Shown here: in pieces, positions 48,101 to 59,194 of the stretch
Layout: each line of letters opens with the position of its first letter
How positions within the stretch are numbered: the stretch's first letter is position 1
Source of the DNA: Phalacrocorax aristotelis
Lineage: Eukaryota > Chordata > Aves > Suliformes > Phalacrocoracidae
DNA: 64,000 nucleotides
Reading direction: 5' to 3'
Assembly: GCF_949628215.1 (NCBI RefSeq)
Contig: NC_134310.1
Location: forward strand, 11,111,401 to 11,175,400
Notes under the pieces: model-generated
The model's database searches: none
Told to the model about the DNA's origin: nothing
The model's input: only the letters and a program-made list of their open reading frames with translations
Made by a program: the position numbers and the translations under genes

Positions 48101-51100
48101 AGGGGAATCTTCTAGCAGCTTCTCACAGAAGCCACCCCTGTAGCCCCTCCGCTACCAAAACCTTGCCATGCAAACCCAATACAATAAGAAGCAGAAAAAG
48201 TCCTTGACACTGTCTAAGCACTGCTCAGCAGTAACTAAAACAACCCTGTATTATCAAGATTGTTTTCAGCAGAAATCCAAAACATAGCCCCATACAAGCT
48301 ACTATGAAGAAAATTAACTCTATCCCAGCCAAAATCAATACAGTCAAGAATCTGTTTCCAGCTTTTCTGGAAAAAGCAAAGTTAACCAACTATTTAGGAA
48401 TATCACACATGGGTGTGCCCTGACAAAGTCTGATCACGGGTGGCAAAGTGCGTGGGAGAATATGGGCAGGTAGCTAGAGCATTTTTCAGCTCTGATGGTC
48501 TGGGACTTCACTCTCAAACAAGCGTGGAATCCTGATGAAGTAACAGAACACTTGAAAAAAGGGTGCCCTGGCTCTGCCAAAGAGACACAACTTCTCGCAC
48601 TGTGCTGGGGCCTGGCCTATGCCTACCGAGCCACTGTTCAGCACCCTCAAGGGGGTGAGAGGGTCTCTGGATCTGAAGACATACAAATGGACACCGTGGC
48701 TAAACCAGAGACCCAACCCTCAACTGTTGCTCCTATAGTCAAGAAGAAACAATGGAAAAGGAAGTCAACTCGGTTAGTGTGCTGGCTTTGGCTGGGACAG
48801 AGTTAATTTTCTTTATAGTAGCTAATATGGGGCTATATTTTGGATTTGTGCTGAAAACAGTGTTGATAATACAGGGATGTTTTTGTTATTGCTGAGCAGC
48901 GCTTACACAGCGTCAAGGCCTTTTCTGTTTCTCACACCACCCCACCAGCGAGTAGGCTGGGTGCACAAGAAGTTGGGAGGGGACACAGCTGGGACAGCTG
49001 ACCCCAACTGACCAAAGGGATATTCCATACCATATGACGCCATGCTCAGTATATAAAGCTGGGGGAAGAAGAAGGAAGGGGGGGACGTTCTGAGTGATGG
49101 CATTTTGTCTTTCCAAGTAACCATTATGCGTGATGGAACCCTGCTTTCCTGGAGGTGGCTGAACACCTGCCTGCCAATGGGAAGTAGTAGACTGTGTGGT
49201 GCTTAGTTGCCGGCTGGGGTTAAACCATGACAGTTAGTAAGGGAGGAAGAAGCTTCGCCTAAGAGGGAGCAGGAGAGGAAGAATCAGAATAGGCAGCCTG
49301 TTCTGCAGCAAAGCTGTCTCAAGAACAGGAGGGGGAAGAGAGAGAAATCATAAACGAGTCAGAAACCACCCGGCCCCTATCCCTGAATGAGCTGCGAGAT
49401 ATGCAGAAAGATTTCGACTGTCATCCAGGCGAGCAAATTATCACCTGATTACTCCAATGATGGCATACCGGGGCCAACAGTCAGGAATTAGAGGGCAAGG
49501 AAGCCCAGCAGCTGGGATCCTTTGCTAGGGACCAGGGTATCGACAAAGGGATCGGAAGAGGGGCAACAATCCACAGCCTCTGGAGGTGGGTCCTGTCGAG
49601 CGTGAAGGCGAGGTATCCCCTCAAGGAAGATCTTGTAAACCAAGGCGAGTGGACCACCACTGAGGGAAGTATCCAGTATCTGAGGGAATAAGTAGCGGTG
49701 GAGGTGATCTACAGCAACCTGGACAACGACCAGGGATCCAAAGACCCAGATGAATTTCAGTGCACATGGTCCATGTGGCGGAAGTTTGTACAGAGTGCAC
49801 CAACGTCATATGCCAATACCCTGGTGATAATGGATTGGACAGACCTCGAGGCACCAACTGTGGCTAGACTGGCCTGCCTTTCTCGTCTCAAGGGAAAGGA
49901 TACTGTGGGCACACGCCTCATGCCACTCTGTGGTTCTATCTGCACGACCACAGGGAGTACATGAGGAAGTGGGACGGTGCACCTACCTCGAACCTAGAAG
50001 ATCAGGTAAGTGGCTTGCAAGGACAAACAGCGGCCAAAAAGGGTTCGTCCAGGAAGATTACTGCTCCAGTTGCTGTTGAGCAGTTCCCCAGGCAGAATAG
50101 AAGGGCTGATCCTCCTTCTGATCCTAATGAAGGGACTTCTGGTTTGCAGCTACAGAGGTCAGGTAATGAATACTCCGACCAGGAATAGAAGGGCCCTGCC
50201 TCTGGCCAGGTGGAAAAAAGGGACAATCGGGTTTGTTGGCCTGTATGGATTCGATGGCCTGGCACATCGGACCCACAGGAGTATAAGGCTCTGGTGGACA
50301 CCAGTGCACAGCGTGCCCTAATGCCATCAGGGTACAAGGGGGGCAGAACCCATCTGTATTTCTGGAGTGACAGGGGGATCCCATCAGTTGTCTGTACTGG
50401 AGGCTAGGGTGAGCCTAACAGTGGACAAGTGGCAGAAGCATCCTATCGTGACCGGCCTGGAGTCTCCGTGCATCCTTGGCATAGACTACCTCAGGAGTGG
50501 GTACTTCAAAGACCCAAAAGGGTACCAGTGGGCCTTTCATGTAGCTGCTGTGGATACAGAGAAGATTAAACAGGTGTCTACCTTGCCCGGCCTCTTGGAG
50601 GATCCCTCCACTGTGGGCTTGCTGTGGGTCGAAGAACAGCAAGTGTCGACTGCTACCATGATGGTGCGCTGGCAGCAATATCGCACCAACCGAGGCTCCC
50701 TGGTTCCCATCCATGAGTTTTTTTGCCATCGACTGGAGAACCAAGGAGTGATCAGCAAGACTCACTAACCCTTTAATAGTCCCATATGGCCAGTGTGAAA
50801 GTCTGACGGAGGGTGGAGGCTGACAATGGACTACAGTGGCCTGAACAGTCATGCTGTTGTTGGATGCTGCCATACCGGACATGCTAGAACTCCAACATGA
50901 ACTGGAGTCAAAGGTGGCCAAGTGGTATGCCTCAACTGATATTGCTAGTGCGCTTTTCTTGATCCCTTTGGCAGCAGAGTGCAGGCCACAGTTTGCTTTC
51001 ATGTGGTGGAGGGGTGTCCAGTACACCTGGAATCAACTGCCCCAGGGGTGGAAGCACAGCCCTACCATTTGCCATGGACTGGTCCAGACTGCACTGGAAC

Positions 51101-54100
51101 AGGGTGCAGGCCCTCAAATACATTGATGACATCATTGTGTGGCACAACACAGCAGAGGAAGCGTTTGTGTTTCCTTCTGAAGGCTGGTTTTGCCATAAAA
51201 CAAAGCAAGGTCAAAGGACCTGCACAGGAGATCCAGTTTTTAGGAATAAAATGGCAAGATGGGCATCGTCATACCCCAATGGATGTGATCAATAAGATAA
51301 CAGCTATGTCCCCACCAGATAACAAAAAAGAAACACAAGCTTTCCTAGGCATTGTGGGTTTCCGGAGAATGCATATTCCAGGTTACAGTCAGATTGTGAG
51401 CCCTCTCTATCGAGTGACCTGAAAGAAGAATGGTTTTGGATGGGGCCCTGAGCAGGGACAAGCCTTTGAACAGATTAAACAGGAAATTGTTCATGCGATA
51501 GCTCTTGGGACGGTCTGGACAGGACAAGCTGTGAGAAACATGCTTCACAGCACAGCCGGGGAGCATAGCCCCACCTGGAACCTCTGGCGGAAAGCACCCG
51601 GACAGACTCGAGGTTGACCTCTAGGGTTTTGGAACTGAGGATATAGAGGATCTGAGGCCTGCTACACCCCGACTGAAAAAGAGATACTAGCAGCATATGA
51701 AGGGAGTTTGAGCCCATGTCCCAAAGGGAAGTGCCACTGAAGAACAAATCAGCAAACATCAAGTGCACCAAGCTGCTCAGATTGCCACAATTGACAAAGA
51801 CCTGGACTGGGAACATAAAAGGGAACTATTTGTAGCTCAATGGGCTCATGAAACGTCAGGACATATAGGATGAGATGTCACCTATAGCTGGCCAAGAGAC
51901 CGAGGGGTGGACTTGTCTAAAGAACCTATTATACATAATAATAATATTAAATATAAAATGTTATTACGAATAACAAAGGACTGAAATTTGTGCATTAGTG
52001 AAAAAGCTAAACAATAAAAAATATTGAGGCACGGAAGATGACTTTTAAACCACCAATTTGGAGATGCGTGGCAAGTAGACTATATTGGACCTTTGTGCAG
52101 GACTACTAGGGGGCATTGATAGGTCCTAGCCATGGTAGAAATGACTACAGACTGGCTGGAGACGTATACCCAGTGACCCATGTCACTGCTAAAAGCACAG
52201 TAGTAGGTCTTGAAAAACAAATTTTGTGGAGACATGGCACACCTGAAAGAACTGAGTCTGACAGTGGCTGTAATTTCAAAAATGAAATTATAAAGTTAGG
52301 AACAGCTGAACTTGGATTTGACTGGATATACTGTATTCCCTATTATCCCCAGGCCTTGGGAAAGGTAGAATGGCATAATGGACCCCTGAAAACCATGCTA
52401 CAAGCCCAAGGAAAAGGGGATATGAGAAATTGGGATGTTCATTTGGCAGAAGCCACTTGGCTTGTAAACACTGGAGAGGCATCATCCCAGCCAGGCCCAG
52501 GCCAGGCTAGACCTGCGTTCCCTCCCTAAGTCTGACTCATAGAATCATTAAGGTTGGAAAAGACCTCTAGGATCATCAAGTCCAAAGACTCTCCCCTTAA
52601 CTCTCCCTCCCTGAGTCCAAAGACTCTCCCCTTTTAGATTGGAGGCTTGAGACATAACTGAGCGAGATGGTTATATTTACTGATTAAGCGACACCTTTAA
52701 AAAGCTAATAACTTAGTTGGATAACAAACTCACCACTATTATTAGCAATCTTAGTACACAATTATATCACTGCAAGTGACATTGAGTTACAATTCCATTG
52801 CTTATTAGTAGCATCATTGCTGATACGCAGTTATATTACTATAAAGAAAACTTATAAAACACACGTAAGTGCTATTAAGTTGCAGTTCTGTTGCCTTTCC
52901 TCCTGCACTTAGCAGTAAGGCACAAGTCTATCCGTCCATACATGTTTATTCCTTCTTACTCCATCCCCCCACAGCAAGTCTTGGCATAAGCCTGATGGAG
53001 AGTTCAGCAGGTTGTCCAAGGGGGTTCCCTCCAGTGTCCTGGGGAGCTTGGGTCTGCAGGTCAGCTTCACCACCATCTGTAGGCCTCTGCACTTCTACTG
53101 CTGCAAAATCCCCCAGTTCTTTGTCCTCCACCTGATGTTTATACCTTATTCCGCATTTTTTCTTTTCCTGAACACACCTTTTAACCACCTCTGCAACCTC
53201 CTTTTTCTCCAACCAAACACGTCCCAAACAAACAACTTGGCCCTAATTACTTTTTCCTCATTGGTCCCAATACTGTTACAACTGTACCCAAATTTGGTGT
53301 TTCCGACACTGTTACTTAGGCAATTTTGGCCTAATATGGTATTACGGTATGGCTGATACAGTTACCTAGATGAAGGTGGCCTTGCATCCCAAGACTCCTG
53401 TACTGGGTCTGGCTGGGATGGAGTTAATTTTCTTCATAGCAGCTTGTATGGTGCTGTGTTTTAGATTTGTGACCAAAACAATGCTGATAACACACCAATG
53501 TTTTAGCTATTGCTGAACAGTGGTTGCACAGCGTCAAGGCCTTCTCTGTTTCTCAGTCCGCCTGCCTGCACCCCCCCGAGGGAACAGGCTGGGGGTGTGC
53601 AAGAGGCTGGGAGGGGACACAACCAGGACAGCTGACCTGAACTAACCAAAGAGATATTCCATGCTGTATAATGTCATGCTCAGTAATAAAACGGAGAGGA
53701 GAGGGGTTTAGGTAGGTTAGCCATCTTTTGCTCAGGAACTGGCTGGGCATCGGTCTACCCATGGGAGGTGGTGAGTGATTGCCTTTGCATCACTTGTTTT
53801 GTTTTCTTCCTCTCTTCTTCTACTTCTCCTTTGATTATTAATTTTTATCTCAACCCATGAGTTTTCTTGCTTTTACTCTTCTTTTCCTCTCCCCCTGTCC
53901 CACTGGGGGTGGGGAGCAAGCGAGTGGCTGTGTGGTGCTTAGCTGCCTACCAAGGTTAACCCACAACAACTCCCTTCTGACTCTACGGTCCACGCTGGTT
54001 GTATTTAATTTCCATTATATGTTTTTTGGACAGAATTATCTTACTTTAGCCTTGATACCCCTACCTACTCCTGATTAAGCACAAGCAGTTTGCATATCAG

Positions 54101-57100
54101 AGCAACTATAACATAACCCAGTCAGTGCTCACACCATACTTCTGCCCTTGAAGAGTTTTCATCACACCTCTGGTTCCCATCAGAGGCCTTAGCTCGTTTT
54201 GAAGCCTAATATTCCAGTGGGACCTCTTGCTCACAGCCTGTCAGAACAGTAGCTGGAGATAAGTTTCCGATTGTGACAGGCCATGATTAGATGGGAAACA
54301 TGATTGTTTGGGATGTCACCCCCTTAGGGAAAGGGAAAACATGGGGGTGGGGTGCGGGGTGGGGGGGTGGTAGCATTTGCACACGGACCAGGACATACAG
54401 CACGAGTAAAAAAAAAAAAAACAGAGAAATTAAATGTGTACCTACACACACACTGACTGTAATTAACCCCCTGCGGACCTCATTATACACAGAAAGATGA
54501 ACCCTGTTTTGGTATGGACAGCAGTCTGGACTTTGACCTTAACAGTGGCACAAACAACCACCCCCCAGTGCTGGCTGCAAGATACCACGCCAACGTGGAA
54601 TGAGAGGGAATCATATGAAATGAACCGTAACAAAAAATATCGGAGGATTCACGGTGTGGTAGGAAATTGAAGGGGAATGTGTAACTGTATAATAATCCCT
54701 AATGATAATACAATCCAGTTAACTCAGAATAGCAGCCAGAGCGGAGCAGGTAAAAACGTAGCCTGGTATGTAGGCTATATTAGTGAATGTAAAGGACTTC
54801 TCACCAGTATGACGACTAGACTTAATTGGACCACCAACTTCACAAGTATTTATAACACCACCCTCCGATATGTTTACCATAGGCAAGTGGCAAACTTTAC
54901 TTGGAGTAATCCAATAAGAGAAAGAGTACCACATTAAGTGGGACTGGAATGTAAGTTGACACAATACCACCTGTGCACCTTTTATTATAAGGATTCAACA
55001 TGCCATGTTCCCTGAACAAGGCATCCACAGAAGAACTAAAAGAGACATATCAGGAATTCTAGGACTTGGAGGAGTTGCCCTAAACACCGTGGATATCCAA
55101 GCCCTCCAAGCCCAGCTGCAAGTGGTTGGCAACTAACCTCTCAGCGCCTTGAGGGGCTAGCTAAACCTGCTGTCTGATTAGAAATGGCTCACCTCCGATT
55201 GCACTGGATAGAAAGATGGACCTGGGAAGTAATGAAAAATGTATCTCAGACTATTTCTACTGGTGTTCAGAATGACTCTTTGGACGTTACCTGCCAAGGT
55301 ATGCAACTGGCCACCTTACTAATAATGAAAAAGTATGGTTAAGCCGCAAAGGAAAACGTTGGGATAGCGGAGCCCATATGTTACATCTTCCTAATACTTC
55401 AATGGGAAAAGTAGTTAGCTGTGAGCTGCACACCTAAGATGCGAGAGCACTTCTAAGAATTAGGTGGAAAAACCAACCTGTGTGGGCTACATATGTCCAA
55501 GGAATGGAACTACCAGTCATAATGGCTGGTCAGTGTCATGGTTTAGCTGGCAGCTCAGCCCCACACAGTCGCTCACTCGCTCACTCGCTCACTCCCCCAC
55601 TGGTGGGATGGGGGAGAGAATCAGAAGGGTAATGCTCGTGGGTTGAGATAAGAACAGTTTAATAATTAAAATTAAAAGAAACAACAACAGAAATGCAATG
55701 CAAAGGAGAACAACGAGAGGCGTGAAACCTTGGGGCGGGGGAAGGGAGGGGAGAGGAGAATGAACCGCCGAAACAAACCGCACGCGACACAGCCGCCTGC
55801 CGACCCGACGCCGCGCCTCCTCCGAGCCGCAAACTGCCCCCCCCCCCCCCCCCCCCCCCCCATATACTGGTCATGGTGTCACATGGTATGGAATGAACAT
55901 GCCATTGGCCAGTCGGGGTCAGCCGCCCCCGCCATGGCCCTGCCCCTCCCAGCCTCCCGCCAAGTGGCAGAGCACGGGAAGCTGGAAATGTAGCCGACCC
56001 CCACACGGTGAGGAGTATTAACCCCTTCTCAGCCAAAACCAGCACAGTCAGTTATGGATGCATAGCTTAACATCTCCATGGCTATGAACAGAAAGCGAAC
56101 AAAACAAAATTGTCCCTGTAGACATTTGAGACAAGGTTCTATGCATTAATAATCACTCTTTCACAGAGGCAATAAGTTGCCAAACTCCTTCACGTGGATA
56201 CAATTATTGCATAGTAATGAATGCATGCTTTTAGTCTGTCCTGACCTAAACCACAACACTGCCTCTCTCTCTCAGCCTCTCTTTCTCTGCCCCTCCTTTT
56301 GCCCTCTCTCTGTCTTCCCCTTCTCTCTCCCCCTCTCTCTGCCTTCCCTCTCTCTCTGTCCCCAGTGTTAGGGGTTTCTGAATCCGACAGCCTGAGAGAA
56401 GCGAGGCTGCCACAGCTCCATGTCCCCAGGTCCAACCAGTAGCGAGGCTAAGCATGTATTCCCAGTAGGCACACAAACAAACAGAGGTATAAAATACAAA
56501 TAAATATACACACTGTGGTGGGTTGACTTTGGCCGGATGACAGACCCCTACCCAGCCGCTCTCTCACTCCCTCTGCTCAGCAGGACAAGGGAAAAGCTCA
56601 TGGGCCAAGATAAGGACAGGGAGATCACTCACCAATTACCATGACAGGCAAAACAGACTTGACTTGGGGAAAAATAATTTAATTTGTTGCCAGTTAAAAA
56701 TAGAGTAGGATGGTGAGAAACAAAGACAATACTAAAAACACCTTCCCCCACCCCACCCCTTCTTTCCAGACCCAACTTCACTCCTTTGTTCCTGACTCTT
56801 CTACCTCCTGCCCCCACGAGCGGTGCAGGGGAAAGTGGGGAATGGGGGGCTGCGGTCAGTTCATAACAGTTCGTCTCTGCCGCTCCTTCCTCACACTTTT
56901 CCCTTGCTCCAGCGTGGATCCTTTCCACGGGGTACAGTCCTTCAGGAACAGACTGCTCCATCATGGGTTCCCCGCGGGCTGGTCATCCTGCTCTGGCATT
57001 GTTTTCTCAGCATTTACCATCCTTAAATATGTTTTTTTGCAGAGGCGCTGTAAAGTCACCTGAGTGGTTCAGTACTGGTGCGCAGTCAGTCCATTTTGTC

Positions 57101-59152
57101 TGTTGCTGCGCTGGCTGGAACTGGCTATGACCAGCACAGGGCAGTCCATGACCTCCTCCTACACAGGTCATCCTTGCAGCCTGCCCCTGCTACCAAAACC
57201 TTGCCAATTATGCCCAATACATCTCTCCAACCCTTCCCCTATGCACTAACCCCTCCAATCCCAACCCCAAATCCTCCAAGCCCACCTTTACCCTACCCAC
57301 CAACGCCTCCAAGCCCAACCCTTTTCTTATCCATCAACCCCTCCAAGCCCAACCTCCAAGTCCTTTAACCCCCAAACAGACCCCAACCGCCAACCCATCC
57401 AAGCCCAAAATTTCCACTAATAGCCAACCCCAACTCTTCCTCTACCCACCAACCTCTTCCAAGCCTTAACAGCCAACCCCTCTGGCTCCAAGCCTCCCCC
57501 TACCCATGAAGGACTTCAAAGCCCAATCCATCAACCCCTCCAAGCCCAACTCTTACCTTGCCAGCAAACCCTTCCAAGACTAACCCTTACTCTGCCTGCC
57601 AACCCCTCCAAACCCAAACCCTACCCTATTCACCAAGCCCTCCAAGCTCAACCCATACCCAGATGGTTAAGCCCTCAAAGACCTACCCTTAAACCTAGCT
57701 GCTCACCCCTCTAAGCCCAACCCCTCTAGGCCCATCCCTTAACCCTAAGTACCAAGCACTCTAAGCCCAAACCTTACCCTATCCCTCTCAGCCCAACCTC
57801 TAGCCTAAACCCCAACTCCCCTAACTGCCAACATCTCTAACCACCAACCTTTGTAAGCCCAAGGCCTAGCCAACCCCTCCAACTCCAGCTTTTACCCTTC
57901 CTGCCAACTCCTCCAAGCCCAACCCGTACCCCTAGCCTAAAACCCAACCACTCTAACCCCAACTGAAAGCAGCTCAAGCCCAACCCCCAGCCTAGCCCCC
58001 AACCCCTCTAAACACAAGGCCTAGTCTAACCACCAAACTTGCTAACACCAACGCTCTACCCTAACTGCATCCCTCTAACCAAAACCCTTACCCTAACCAC
58101 CGACCCCTCTGAGCCCAACCCTCAGCCTGATCCCTCAACTCCTTAAACTCCAACACTTTACCCAACACAAACGCCAACCCCTCTTACCCTGACCCTTTCC
58201 CTAACCACCAAACCTTCCAAGCCCAGTGCTTCCAAGCCCTTCTGCCAACCCCTCCATGCTCAACCCTTACCCTACCCACCAACCCCTCCAAGCCTAATCC
58301 TTACCCTGTCCGCCAGCCCCTCAGTGCCCAACCCTTACCCTGCCTGTCAACCTGTCAAAGCCCAACACTTTCCCTAACCCCAAATACTCCAAGACCAGAC
58401 CTTTGCATGCCCGCCAACTCCTTCAGCCCCACCCCTTCCAAGTACAGCCCTTATCCTACCCACCAACCCCTGCCCGCCAAGCCCAAACAGCCCAACCCTT
58501 ACCCTAACTCCAAATCCCTTCCAAGTCCAGCCCTTACCCTTCCCACCAGCCCCTCCAAGCCCATCAACCATTTCACACCCAACCCCTCAAAGCAAGCCAA
58601 ACCTCTCCAAGACCATCCCCTCCGAGTCCAATCCATACTCTACCCAATCTCTCCAGCTCCAACCCTTCTCCTACCCAGCCACCCCTCCAAGCCCAATCCT
58701 TTCCCTGCTCACCGACCCCAACTCATAACCTACCAGCAACCCCTCTAAGACTAATCCTTACCCTACCCACCAACTCTTCCAAGCCCAACCCATGCCCTAC
58801 CTGACAACCACTCCAAAACCAACCCTTACCCTGCACACCAACTCCTCCAGGCTAAAACCCTACCTTACCACCCCACCCCTCTCATGCCCAACCTTTATTC
58901 TCCCTTCCAGCCCTTGCCCGCTCCAACACAATCCTGCAGTCAGATTCTCTTGAGCGCCTACAATGCCTTTTGCAGTAAATTGGACAGTAAGGGAAGATTT
59001 AAGAAAATGTACCCCTTTGTACATCTTTGTCCACTACACATGCTTGTAGCCTTGTTAGTACCAAAAGTATCAAAACTAGTTCTAGCTCATACCACTGACA
59101 TGGAGGTAGATGCAATTAGTCCAGTTTTATATGAATAAGGTCAGGCTCAGAC

Positions 59153-59194
<42 letters not shown>

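Noticed and set aside
54497..55530. Functional captured env (syncytin-like)
   Set aside because: Signal peptide and cleavage motif can be seen, but several stops and shifts break it.
57222..58935. CRISPR-like array
   Set aside because: Units are degenerate and unevenly spaced, without constant repeats and unique spacers; the context is vertebrate.
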